Shown piece by piece: positions 35,171 to 43,144 of a DNA stretch of 64,000 nucleotides. How positions within the stretch are numbered: the first letter of the stretch is position 1; each line of letters opens with the position of its first letter. Both the position numbers and the translations under genes were made by a program. The notes beneath the pieces are model-generated. The model was not told the origin of the DNA. It searched no databases and was given only the letters and a program-made list of their open reading frames with translations. Source of the stretch: Paenarthrobacter nitroguajacolicus (GTDB taxonomy: Bacteria > Actinomycetota > Actinomycetes > Actinomycetales > Micrococcaceae); assembly GCF_029952445.1 (NCBI RefSeq), contig NZ_JAQPPK010000024.1, forward strand, positions 21,851-85,850, read 5' to 3'.

Positions 35171-36310
35171 ATGTCACAGAGCACAACCCACAGCTCGATC
35201 ACCATCAACGAGCTGCGCAAAAGCTACAGCAAACCCAAGCATGGCGAGCAAGCCTACGCCGTCGACGGCATCTCCTTCGAGGTCCCCAAGGGCCAGTTCG
35301 TCACGCTCCTAGGCCCCAGCGGCTGCGGTAAGACGACCACCCTGCGGTGCATCGCCGGACTGGAACAACCCGATGAAGGCCAGATCATCATGGCCGGACA
35401 GACGGTCTTCGACGGTGCCAACAAGACCCAGATACGGCCCGAGGACCGGCCCATCGCCATGGTGCCGCAGTCCTACGGCATCTGGCCCCACATGACCGTG
35501 CTCGATAACGCTGCCTTCCCGCTGCGGCACGGACGCCACCGCAAAGGCCAGCAAAACATCAAACAACGCACCCTGGACATGCTCGACCAGGTAGGACTCG
35601 CACCCTATGCTGACCGTTGGTCAACCCAGCTCAGTGGCGGCCAGCAGCAACGGCTGGCTTTGGCTCGGGCGCTCCTCTCCGAACCCGAGGTGCTGCTGTT
35701 GGACGAACCGTTGTCCAACCTGGATGCCAAGCTCCGGGCCAAGCTCCGGCTGGAACTGCGCGCCTTTCAGGAGCAGTTCGGGGTGACCTCCGTGTACGTC
35801 ACCCACGACCAGGCAGAAGCCCTGGCCCTGTCCGACCTGGTCGTCGTCATGAACCAAGGCCGCATCGAACAGATCGACCGGCCCGAACGGCTCTATCAGC
35901 AACCAAAGTCAGCGTTCGTCGCGGACTTCATCGGCAGCGCCAACCTCATCCCCGTCCACCAAACCAGCACGGTCAGCGACGGACTCGTTGCCCAAACCGA
36001 CATCGGCACGTTCCTCTGCGCCGGCGAAGGCCAGGCAACCGGAGCAAGTGGGCAGGGCGGAAACGTTTGCATTCGTCCGGAGAACGTCGAGGTCTCCGCC
36101 ACGACGGTTTCCCGGCACAACGGCGCACAGCACAACGAGATGCAGGGACGGGTGATCGGTGCGGAATTCCTCGGCGACCGCCTCGAACTGGTCATTGACG
36201 TCGAAGGAACCAAACTGACAGCCTCGACGCCGGCCGTCCTGGCCGTCCGCCCCGGCGACGACGTCTCGATACGTGTCAGCCCCGTGAACGCCCGCTACCT
36301 GGCGTCCTGA
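35171..36310 (+). CDS. ABC transporter ATP-binding protein (FbpC/PotA-like)
   Basis: 379 residues. Walker A GPSGCGKTT begins at residue 48, the signature LSGGQQQRLALARAL near 155, Walker B VLLLDEPLSNLDAKLRAKLR near 175; the C-terminal ~110 residues form a TOBE/OB-like regulatory domain. This is the usual layout of ATPases for Fe3+, polyamine or putrescine-type importers. The start is 5 bp after the permease stop. It ends the transporter section of the island. Confidence 0.92.
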   Translation: MSQSTTHSSITINELRKSYSKPKHGEQAYAVDGISFEVPKGQFVTLLGPSGCGKTTTLRCIAGLEQPDEGQIIMAGQTVFDGANKTQIRPEDRPIAMVPQSYGIWPHMTVLDNAAFPLRHGRHRKGQQNIKQRTLDMLDQVGLAPYADRWSTQLSGGQQQRLALARALLSEPEVLLLDEPLSNLDAKLRAKLRLELRAFQEQFGVTSVYVTHDQAEALALSDLVVVMNQGRIEQIDRPERLYQQPKSAFVADFIGSANLIPVHQTSTVSDGLVAQTDIGTFLCAGEGQATGASGQGGNVCIRPENVEVSATTVSRHNGAQHNEMQGRVIGAEFLGDRLELVIDVEGTKLTASTPAVLAVRPGDDVSIRVSPVNARYLAS

Positions 36311-36375
36311 CCAGCCGCCGTCGGGCCCTAAATACTACCCCGTAGCGCCGCGCCCATCGGCGACCACCATTGGAT

Positions 36376-36419
36376 GCATGGACCCGGGGTCTGCCAAAGA
36401 GCAGTCCTCGGGTCCATGC
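36376..36419. promoter_or_regulatory. Long hairpin before the MarR gene
   Basis: GCATGGACCCG (36376-36386) pairs with CGGGTCCATGC (36409-36419), and the inner GG-T-CTGC / GCAG-T-CC pairs too, leaving loop CAAAGA: about 19 pairs with one mismatch. No T run follows, so it may be a MarR-type operator or leader structure rather than a plain terminator of the ABC operon. Confidence 0.55.
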
Positions 36420-36439
36420 CGACGTGCCGGGAGATCCTC

Positions 36440-36895
36440 TTGCCAAGTACAGAAACCACTAAACCTCTCCAACAAGACACTCACCCGCATGCCTCCGCGC
36501 TTCGGCTCACCGTGACCCGGCTGGCCAGGCAGCTGTGGAAACACTCGGGAACAGCCCAGACACCTGCCCAGATGTCTGCCCTTGACGTCTTGGGCCGGAA
36601 AGGCCCGCTGCGCGTTGGCCACCTTGCCAGCCTTCAGGGGGTCAGCAAACCAATGGTGACCAGGATGACCGACAAACTCGAAGACACCGTGCTCGTTGAA
36701 CGAGTTCACGATGACGCCGACGGAAGAAGCTGCCAGATCCGGCTGACCCCAAAGGGCGAAGTCCTTCTGGCCGATGCCAGCAGGGGAGCGGACCAATTCC
36801 TCTCCTCCCAACTGTGCGCGTTGACCCCACCAGACAAGCTGGCTTTGAAGCAGGCTCTTCCCGTCCCGATCCGACTGCTGGGGACGAACGCATGA
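36440..36895 (+). CDS. MarR-family transcriptional regulator
   Basis: 151 residues from TTG 36440, six bases after GGGAG; the longer ATG frame from 36374 starts inside the hairpin at 36376-36419 and is rejected. The winged helix is clear: MSALDVLGRKGPLRVGHLAS, then GVSKPMVTRMTDKLEDTVLV and the wing DDADGRSCQIRLTPKG. The 3' end lies in the first copy of a 23-bp tandem repeat. It is followed by an MFS exporter gene, the usual MarR partner, and probably controls it in response to a ligand. Confidence 0.85.
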   Translation: MPSTETTKPLQQDTHPHASALRLTVTRLARQLWKHSGTAQTPAQMSALDVLGRKGPLRVGHLASLQGVSKPMVTRMTDKLEDTVLVERVHDDADGRSCQIRLTPKGEVLLADASRGADQFLSSQLCALTPPDKLALKQALPVPIRLLGTNA

Positions 36896-36919
36896 AACTG
36901 CTGGGGACGAACGCATGAA
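36874..36919. repeat. Exact 23-bp tandem duplication at the MarR-MFS junction
   Basis: Two identical adjacent copies, 36874-36896 and 36897-36919, each containing GGGGACGAACGCATGAA. Each copy carries the ATGA that would be both MarR stop and MFS start, so the original 4-bp gene overlap has been pulled apart by one repeat unit. Confidence 0.9.
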
Positions 36920-38195
36920 ACGGTATCTCCGCGCCACCTTTGCCTCCCTCGGCGGGCGAAACTACCGGCTGTACTTCCTGGGACAAAGCATGTCCCAAAT
37001 CGGAACCTGGACCCAGAAAATCACCCAGGCCTGGCTCGTGCTGGAACTGACAGACTCAGGAACACTCCTGGGCCTCACCCTCGCACTGCAGGCCCTGCCA
37101 ACATTGTTGCTCAGCCCCTGGGGCGGGCTCTTGGCCGACCGGCTCAACAAACGACGCCTGCTCCTGTGTACCCAAGCAGCATCCATAGTCCCCGCGTTCA
37201 TCCTTGGCTTACTCACCGCCACAGGTTACGTGACGCTATCGCTGGTCTTGCCCTTGGCCGCGCTCGTTGGCATCATCGAAGCCCTCGACAAACCGGCCCG
37301 GCAAACGTTCATCGCCGAAGTCGTTCCCCGGGAGCAGCTCACCAACGCCCTGACCTTGAACAACATCACCATCAACTCAGGAAAGCTCATCGGTCCAGCC
37401 ATCGCCGGTACCTTGATCACAGGCATTGGGATGGCCGCCAGCTTCTTCGTCAATGCAGCGTCCTTCGGAGTCGTGCTGCTGGCCCTCTTCCTGGTCCGCC
37501 AGGACCAGCTGAACGCAGCGGTGCCCGTTACCCGTTCCAAAGGGCAGCTGCGCGAGGGACTGCTTTACGTCATGGCCCAGCCCCGGCTCATCGGACCCCT
37601 CTTGTTGCTCACAGTCACCGGGCTCCTGGCCTGGGAATGGACCGTCACACTGCCACTGCTCGCCCGGGACGCCTTCCACGGCGACGCCCAAATTGTGAGC
37701 GCCCTGTTCATCGCCATGGGCGCAGGCGCCATCATCGGCGTCCTCGCCATCGCCGGAATCCTGAAAGCCACCACCCGCCGTCTCATCATCTCAAGCCTCA
37801 CCTTCGCTCTTTTGCTGTCCGCGATCTCCTTCGCACCCGGCATCGAGACAGCTCTCGTCCTGCTTTTCCTCCTCGGCGCAGCCGGCGTGGCCTACCGCGT
37901 CATCACCACATCCATGGCCCAACTCGAGGCAAACCCAGCCATGCGAGGCCGCACCATGGCCCTCTTCGTCATCGCAGTCGGCGGAACCTCGCCCGTCAGC
38001 GCGCCACTGCTGGGCTGGCTCTGCGAAACCGTCGGTGTGAGAGCAACTCTCATGATCGGTGGAACCGGATGTGTGTTGATGACGCTGGTTGTTTGGTTCT
38101 ACCTTCGTCGTCGCGAAAACACTCCGCCTGCTACGGCGCCGGCACGGCCCAGCACTGTCAGCGATGGCGAAACAGCCCAGCCCACCGGTCGTTGA
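36915..38195 (+). CDS. MFS transporter (MFS_3/enterobactin-exporter-like)
   Basis: 426 residues, about twelve membrane helices. The loop-2/3 motif G-x-x-x-D-R is visible as WGGLLADRLNKRRLL near residue 75. The N-terminus (NYRLYFLGQSMSQIGTWTQK) and the region DKPARQTFIAEVVPREQLTN are characteristic of the MFS_3 exporters. Because of the repeat at 36874, its start is now 19 bp after the MarR stop rather than overlapping it. The substrate is unknown; adjacency to the island suggests efflux of a pathway compound. Confidence 0.87.
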   Translation: MKRYLRATFASLGGRNYRLYFLGQSMSQIGTWTQKITQAWLVLELTDSGTLLGLTLALQALPTLLLSPWGGLLADRLNKRRLLLCTQAASIVPAFILGLLTATGYVTLSLVLPLAALVGIIEALDKPARQTFIAEVVPREQLTNALTLNNITINSGKLIGPAIAGTLITGIGMAASFFVNAASFGVVLLALFLVRQDQLNAAVPVTRSKGQLREGLLYVMAQPRLIGPLLLLTVTGLLAWEWTVTLPLLARDAFHGDAQIVSALFIAMGAGAIIGVLAIAGILKATTRRLIISSLTFALLLSAISFAPGIETALVLLFLLGAAGVAYRVITTSMAQLEANPAMRGRTMALFVIAVGGTSPVSAPLLGWLCETVGVRATLMIGGTGCVLMTLVVWFYLRRRENTPPATAPARPSTVSDGETAQPTGR

Positions 38196-38274
38196 CTGGA
38201 CCAGAGAAAGATGCGCTACGCGCGGTTGGCAACGGAGAAGGCTGGTGCCGTATTAGGACCCTGGCTTCACGGCT

Positions 38275-38476
38275 ATGAGTCTTCGTGTCCCGGTAGACCT
38301 TGATCGTCGGTTGGAGAAGCTGGCGGCCGAGGAGCACACGTCCAAGTCTGCCCTGCTGTTGCAGGGGGGCGGAGTTGGCACTGCAACGGCACGCACGCCG
38401 ACGGGAGATCAGAGAGGGTTTGGATTTCGTGATGAGTCACGACGCTGACCTGCTGACCCGTCTTGAGGACGCGTGA
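38275..38476 (+). pseudogene. RHH (CopG-type) antitoxin with a single-base frameshift
   Basis: It begins MSLRVPVDLDRRLEKLAAEE and HTSKSALL, then at the G6 run 38364-38369 the frame shifts; with one G fewer it continues AELALQRHARRREIREGLDF then VMSHDADLLTRLEDA and stops at 38474-38476. That restored 66-codon gene overlaps the following Doc gene by four bases (GTGA), the usual antitoxin-toxin arrangement. A sequencing error in the G run cannot be excluded, but the toxin is independently broken. Confidence 0.65.
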
Positions 38477-38640
38477 CCGCGTACCTGGACATAGAGGACG
38501 CCCTTCAGGTTGTTGACAGGGTATGGCTCCATATTCGTGACGTTGGTCTGCTGCTTCGGCTCTGGCCACGTCAGCGACAATCGTCATGGGGCCGAGGCGG
38601 CCGGGCAGCACGACTTCCTGTTACTACCAGGACCGCTGCC
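38473..38640 (+). pseudogene. Doc/Fic-type toxin remnant
   Basis: The GTG-started frame reads VTAYLDIEDALQVVDR and, after a pair of compensating base changes, HIRDVGLL, then A-x-A-x-A in a third frame: the N-terminus of death-on-curing toxins. No HxFxxGNKR Fic motif follows; homology ends near 38640. At least three frameshifts and loss of the C-terminal two thirds make it inactive. Confidence 0.55.
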
Positions 38641-38641
38641 T

Positions 38642-38839
38642 TTATTGGTCGGACTTCCTCACATGGAACGACGCGAAAAGTGCAGCGATCACAGGGATCA
38701 GTACAGTAATCGTCGCGCCAAGCACGTTCTGGGAATCGCCGAGCAGGTTTCGGATCCCGAGGCTTGTCAGCCCTATAAGGAGCCCGATGCCGAGCCAGAA
38801 CAACCGCTGTTTCTGTGAGGACGTGTTTCGGTTGAGCAT
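38642..38839 (-). CDS. Small two-helix membrane protein, hypothetical
   Basis: 65 residues from ATG 38839: a short polar start (MLNRNTSSQKQ), two hydrophobic segments (LFWLGIGLLIGLTSLGI and VLGATITVLIPVIAALFA) and a charged tail. No ribosome-binding site is evident and no family is recognised; the frame is open further upstream. Plausible because of its membrane-like pattern, but it sits among decayed genes. Confidence 0.4.
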   Translation of the reverse strand: MLNRNTSSQKQRLFWLGIGLLIGLTSLGIRNLLGDSQNVLGATITVLIPVIAALFASFHVRKSDQ

Positions 38840-39094
38840 TTCAGCAGTTTGTTGCGCAGGAAGCCTTGGGTCGGGGATCCGCGGCAAAGGCGGCCTTACG
38901 ATGCATGCTCCTGCTAAATGAATTGATGACCGCATTGTTGCCTACTCTCGGTATTCCTGGTTGATGTAGGCGTGCCGCTACTTCGATGGCGGACCTTGGT
39001 AGTCCGCTGTCTGGTAGTGCATGCAAAGTCCCAGCTATGACGGGGAACCGTTGAAGCTTGGTGCTCAGGAAGCCGACGCTCCGATGTTAACGAC
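38840..39094. other. Intergenic, no gene recognised
   Basis: Together with the Doc remnant this leaves a gene-poor stretch between the MFS gene and the mes operon. No repeat or domain was identified apart from the hairpin that follows. Confidence 0.5.
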
Positions 39095-39127
39095 CACGAC
39101 GGCGGGAGTTATCCTCCCGCCGTCGTG
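39095..39127 (-). terminator. Terminator of the mes operon
   Basis: Perfect 14-bp stem CACGACGGCGGGAG / CTCCCGCCGTCGTG with a 5-base loop, 41 bp past the end of the flavin reductase gene. The T tail on the minus strand is weak, but position and stem strength fit termination. Confidence 0.7.
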
Positions 39128-39167
39128 AGCCGTTTGGCTTACCGCCTCGCATTCGTTGGCGGCGCGC

Positions 39168-39740
39168 TCAGCCTTCAAGTTTGGAATGCTCGCCCAGACG
39201 GTGCCATGAACGGTTGTGGTAGACCAGCGCGTCGCCGGGTTCGCCCGCTTGGACGTCACGCATCACGCGCGACTCCAGAGCGTGAACGGCGATGATTGTG
39301 GAGGTCCCCACCTCCATGCGATTGATGACAGCGCACCGCACCCAGGCGCGGACATCTTCATACACCGCTTCGCCGGTTGCCAGGGGCGACCAGCGGTGTG
39401 TCTGGTCAAAGCGGTCGGCGCCGGGGGTCGCGCCAAACTTGGCCAAATCGACGTCGTGCGCGTCCAGCAGGTGCACGACGACGGTTTCGGCGCGCGAAAG
39501 CACCTCCGACGCAGAGGACAGTGCCGAGACCGAGAAAATCAGCAACGGAGGTTCCGCGCTCACTGACACCACCGACGATACCGTCAGTGCCACCGGTCCT
39601 TCGCCGGCATCCGCCGTGATGACGGCGACGCCTCCCGGGTGGCCACGGAACAGTGCTTTGAATTCGTCGGCCGAGAGCGAAGACGGGAAGCTTTGATTCG
39701 AAGCCCCGAGCCAAGTGTCTGTGGGGTAGGCGTGAAACAT
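39168..39740 (-). CDS. Flavin reductase-family protein
   Basis: 190 residues from ATG 39740, two bases after the mesD stop. The flavin-reductase (split β-barrel) domain is shown by FRGHPGGVAVITADAGEGP, ALTVSSVVSVSAEPPLLIFS and, towards the C-terminus, DALVYHNRSWHRL. Such proteins make FMNH2 or FADH2 with NAD(P)H for a partner oxygenase. Here the likely partner is MesX, encoded in the same operon; that link is inferred from co-occurrence. Confidence 0.85.
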   Translation of the reverse strand: MFHAYPTDTWLGASNQSFPSSLSADEFKALFRGHPGGVAVITADAGEGPVALTVSSVVSVSAEPPLLIFSVSALSSASEVLSRAETVVVHLLDAHDVDLAKFGATPGADRFDQTHRWSPLATGEAVYEDVRAWVRCAVINRMEVGTSTIIAVHALESRVMRDVQAGEPGDALVYHNRSWHRLGEHSKLEG

Positions 39741-39742
39741 CG

Positions 39743-40789
39743 TTATGACACCCTGGGGGCGGAGCGGGCGAGTTCCTCGCGGATGATGTTCGTCCCTGCG
39801 CTGAGAGCACTCAGCTTGGCCAGTGCGACGTCCCGGGGGAACGGTGCCATGCCGCAGTTGGAGCTGGCGATGAGCTTGTCCGCATCGACGAACTGCAGGG
39901 CCTTGCGGAGGGTGTTGGCGACGTCCTCCGGGGTCTCGATGGTCTCGCTTGCAACGTCGATTGCCCCGAGCATGACTTTCTTGCCGCGGAGGAGCTCGAT
40001 GAGGTCCATGGGCACGTGGGAGTTCTGGGATTCCAGCGAGACGATGTCGATGCTGGAGCTCTGAAGCAGCGGGAACGTTTCCTCGTACTGCCGCCACTGT
40101 GAGCCGAGCGTCGCCTTCCAGTCATTGTTCGCCTTGATTCCGTAGCCGTAGCAGATATGCACGGCGGTCTCCGCACGCAGTCCTTCTGCCGCTCTCTCAA
40201 GCGCAGCCACGCCCCAGTCCTTGACCTCATCGAGGAAGACGTTGAACGCGGGCTCATCGAACTGGATGATGTCCACGCCGGCCGCCTCCAGTTCCTTAGC
40301 CTCCTGGTTCAGGATCGCAGCGAACTCCCAGGCCAGCTTCTCGCGGCTCTTGTAGTGGTCATCGTAGAGCGTGTCCACCATGGTCATTGGGCCGGGAAGA
40401 GTCCATTTGATCGGCCGGTCGGTGGTTGCGCGGAGGAACTTTGCGTCTTCGACGAATACCGGCCGCTCGCGGCGCACCGCTCCGACTACGGTCGGCACGC
40501 TCGCGTCGTAGCGATCACGGATGCGCACGGTCTTGCGCTGTTCAAAGTCGACCCCGCTGAGATGCTCGATGAAGGTCGTGACGAAGTGCTGGCGGGTTTG
40601 CTCGCCGTCGCTGACGATGTCGATGCCGCGTCGGCTCTGCTCGTGGATGGCGATGCGCAGCGCATCCTGCTTGCCCTCGAGCAGCGCATCTCCTTCCAAC
40701 TTCCATGGGGACCACAGGGTCTCCGGCTGGGCGAGCCACGATGGTTTAGGCAGGCTTCCGACAACGGTGGTGGGCAATAGTGTGTTCAT
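39743..40789 (-). CDS. mesD: Folate-independent methionine synthase core protein (MetE C-terminal-like, MesD type)
   Basis: 348 residues from ATG 40789 (GGAGA upstream). It corresponds to the catalytic C-terminal half of MetE only. The zinc ligands are all present: His211 and Cys213 in HICYGYG, Glu253 in SLESQNS and Cys312 in SNCGMAP. The N-terminal half that binds folate polyglutamate in MetE is missing. Adjacent to a DUF1852 gene, it fits the MesD family described as needing MesX and oxygen but not methyl-folate. It would make methionine from homocysteine; the methyl donor is unresolved. Confidence 0.8.
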   Translation of the reverse strand: MNTLLPTTVVGSLPKPSWLAQPETLWSPWKLEGDALLEGKQDALRIAIHEQSRRGIDIVSDGEQTRQHFVTTFIEHLSGVDFEQRKTVRIRDRYDASVPTVVGAVRRERPVFVEDAKFLRATTDRPIKWTLPGPMTMVDTLYDDHYKSREKLAWEFAAILNQEAKELEAAGVDIIQFDEPAFNVFLDEVKDWGVAALERAAEGLRAETAVHICYGYGIKANNDWKATLGSQWRQYEETFPLLQSSSIDIVSLESQNSHVPMDLIELLRGKKVMLGAIDVASETIETPEDVANTLRKALQFVDADKLIASSNCGMAPFPRDVALAKLSALSAGTNIIREELARSAPRVS

Positions 40790-40809
40790 GATTGACGATT
40801 CTCCGTGGG

Positions 40810-41802
40810 TCAGTTGACGAGAGCGGGGTATTTGGCGGTCCACTGGTCCAACAGGTCCTTGTGGGGCGTGATGAAGTGTTCCTCCGTGTACTTCGCCTGA
40901 GTGATCGCTAGCTGACTGCGCTCGACGCGATCGTAAGCGATCTGGGTTCGCGAGTAGTCCTGCTCTCCAAGGCTCGGCTGATAGACGACGGCGGCGGCGG
41001 AGTTCGCGTTATAAACCTCCGGGCGGTAGATCTTCTGGAACGTCTCCATGGTGCTGATCGTGCCGATGAGCTGCAGGTTGGAGTAGTCGTTGAGCAGGTC
41101 GCCGCGGAAATAGAAGGCGAGCGGCGCAACACTGCCGCGTGGCATGAAATAGCGGACCTGCAGCCCCATCTTTGCGAAGTACGCGTCCGTCAGTGAGAAA
41201 TCGTCCTGCTGGTACTCGACGCCCAGGACCGGGTGACGGTTCTCCGTTCGGCGGTAAGTCTTGCTCGTGGAGACGCTGATGCACACGACTGGCGGCTGCG
41301 GGAAGCGTTCCTGGCATGCCGGGGAATCGAGGAATTGCTGGAACAGTTTGCCGTGCAGATCGCCGAAGTCTTCGGGAACGGTGGGCTTGCCTGACTCCGC
41401 TGCTGCCGCTGGCAGTACGACGCTGAAGTCGAAGTCACGGACGTAGGAGGAGAAGTTGTTCCCCACGATCCCTTGGTGACGGACCCCGTTCAGCTGGTCG
41501 ACGATCTGGATGTCGAGAACCTCGAACAGCGGGAACTGCTGATCCGTACCTTCGGCAGTGAACTCTATCTGCACGGAAACGATCTCAAGCTCGAGCCTGT
41601 AACGGTCCCGGTCCGGGTTGTCCCAGTCTGCGAGATCGTTGAAGCGGCGCCGAATCATGGTCAGGGCGTTGCGGAGGTTCTCCTGGCGGTGCTCGCCCCG
41701 TGCCAGGTTGGCGAAATTCGTCGTGATCCGCGAGCCTTCCGACGGGGAGTAGTCCTCGTCGAAGGGGGTCGTGGTGATGCTGAAGGTGAAGTCGTCTGCC
41801 AT
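40810..41802 (-). CDS. mesX: DUF1852 protein, MesX-type putative oxygenase
   Basis: 330 residues from ATG 41802; an in-frame ATG at 41883 lies on the palindrome and is rejected. DUF1852 features are clear: FSITTTPFDEDYSPSEGSRI, TTNFANLARG, FPLFEVLDIQIVDQ and the C-terminal YKVQNPAY-like PEVYNANSAAAVVYQP. DUF1852 proteins occur next to MesD and are required for its methionine synthase activity, with an oxygen requirement. It is the first gene of the operon and divergent from a LysR gene. Confidence 0.82.
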   Translation of the reverse strand: MADDFTFSITTTPFDEDYSPSEGSRITTNFANLARGEHRQENLRNALTMIRRRFNDLADWDNPDRDRYRLELEIVSVQIEFTAEGTDQQFPLFEVLDIQIVDQLNGVRHQGIVGNNFSSYVRDFDFSVVLPAAAAESGKPTVPEDFGDLHGKLFQQFLDSPACQERFPQPPVVCISVSTSKTYRRTENRHPVLGVEYQQDDFSLTDAYFAKMGLQVRYFMPRGSVAPLAFYFRGDLLNDYSNLQLIGTISTMETFQKIYRPEVYNANSAAAVVYQPSLGEQDYSRTQIAYDRVERSQLAITQAKYTEEHFITPHKDLLDQWTAKYPALVN

Positions 41803-41882
41803 GTGCTGCCAATCCGTTGATGGGCCGGAGACGGCCTTTCCGAAGGGGATGTATCCATGGTGCAGCCTTGCGAGGGATATCA

Positions 41883-41899
41883 AGTAACTAGTGGTTACT
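41883..41899. promoter_or_regulatory. LysR-type operator between mesX and lysR
   Basis: AGTAAC and GTTACT flank a 5-base centre; TAAC...GTTA within it fits the T-N11-A LysR box. It lies 81 bp upstream of mesX and 24 bp upstream of the regulator gene, well placed for activation of the first and autorepression of the second. Confidence 0.6.
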
Positions 41900-41922
41900 A
41901 TGCATTCATATAGAATCTTCCT

Positions 41923-42864
41923 ATGCCCCAGATTTCGAGCGGATTGACCCTGCAGCAGCTCCGTTACTTCATAGAAGTTGCAGCCGAAGGGTCGATCTCC
42001 GCGGCCGCCGATCTTCTTTACGTAGCGCAGCCGACGATGTCCGCCGCGATGAAGGACCTTGAGGCCCGGGTTGGCCGTGCGCTCCTGGTTCGCTCCGCCC
42101 GCGGAGTCACCCTCACCGCCGACGGGGTAGAGTTTCTCGGCTATGCGCGACAGGTGGTCGAGCAGTTCGCTCTCCTCGAGCAGCGCTACCTTGGCAGGCC
42201 ACCGCGGCGACGTCTGCTCGGGGTGTCAACGCAGCACTACTCGTTCGCGGTGGACGCCTTCGTCCGGATGGTCAAGGGCACTGAGGTGGCCGAATACGAG
42301 TTCTCACTGCGTGAGTCCCGTACTTGGGACATCATCGAGGATGTCCGGACGCTCCGCAGCGAGATAGGCATCCTCTACCGGAACGATTTCAACCGGAAGA
42401 TCATCGACAAGCTGCTCCGGGAATCCGGGCTCGCGTTCACTCCTCTTTTCCTCGCCGATCCGCACATTTTCATTTCACGGAACAACCCGCTCGCCTCAAA
42501 AGAGCGTGCCACTCTCGACGATCTCGCAGGCTTGCCGCGGCTAACCTTCGATCAAGGTGCAAACAACTCCTTCTACTTCGCCGAGGAGATTCTCTCCACC
42601 ATGTCCAGTAAGCAGGAGATTCGGGTATCTGACCGTGCCACGATCTTCAACCTCATGATCGGGCTCCACGGCTACACGATCTCGACGGGCATCATCAGCG
42701 GGCAGCTCGACCCGGAGATCGTCGCCATCCCGCTCGACGTTGACGAGCGCATCGAGATCGGCTGGATCGGCCACGCCGCGATTCCGCTTACAGACCAAGC
42801 GCAGCGCTACCTCAAGGAATTGCGCGCCGTCGTCGCTGAGTTCGGCGTAACGCTACTCGACTGA
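41923..42864 (+). CDS. LysR-family transcriptional regulator
   Basis: 313 residues. N-terminal HTH: LTLQQLRYFIEVAAEGSISA, AADLLYVAQPTMSAAMKDLEARVGRALLVR, then an effector-binding domain with the two-lobed periplasmic-protein fold. Divergent from mesX, so most likely its activator. The effector could be a methionine-pathway metabolite such as homocysteine or O-acetylhomoserine, as for MetR; this is inference. Confidence 0.88.
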   Translation: MPQISSGLTLQQLRYFIEVAAEGSISAAADLLYVAQPTMSAAMKDLEARVGRALLVRSARGVTLTADGVEFLGYARQVVEQFALLEQRYLGRPPRRRLLGVSTQHYSFAVDAFVRMVKGTEVAEYEFSLRESRTWDIIEDVRTLRSEIGILYRNDFNRKIIDKLLRESGLAFTPLFLADPHIFISRNNPLASKERATLDDLAGLPRLTFDQGANNSFYFAEEILSTMSSKQEIRVSDRATIFNLMIGLHGYTISTGIISGQLDPEIVAIPLDVDERIEIGWIGHAAIPLTDQAQRYLKELRAVVAEFGVTLLD

Positions 42865-43144
42865 CTGCAGTTGAGCCGGCGGGTCATTGCCCCTTCAGTG
42901 ATTGGACGCGGTTGTTGCATCGAGGGCGAATTGGACGATTGCAGCTGGGCAGATCTCCGGGGTTCATGAACGGTTCGGACTCCAGAAGCATCACCAAAGT
43001 GTCAACCCGGATTCGAATTCGCGTACTGCCCTCTGTTGGAATGCATTTGCTTGCGGCGACCTCTGGACCACGCTTGGGGGTTGTCCTATGGTTGGGGCAT
43101 CAGCGGCCGTCGCTCCGGGTGGAGCTCCAGCGCGGAGGCGCATC

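Noticed and set aside
19979..38476. The two RHH fragments as direct repeats created by recent island insertion
   Set aside because: They differ at 14 of 81 bases, nearly all synonymous, so they are diverged paralogues and not target-site or att duplications.
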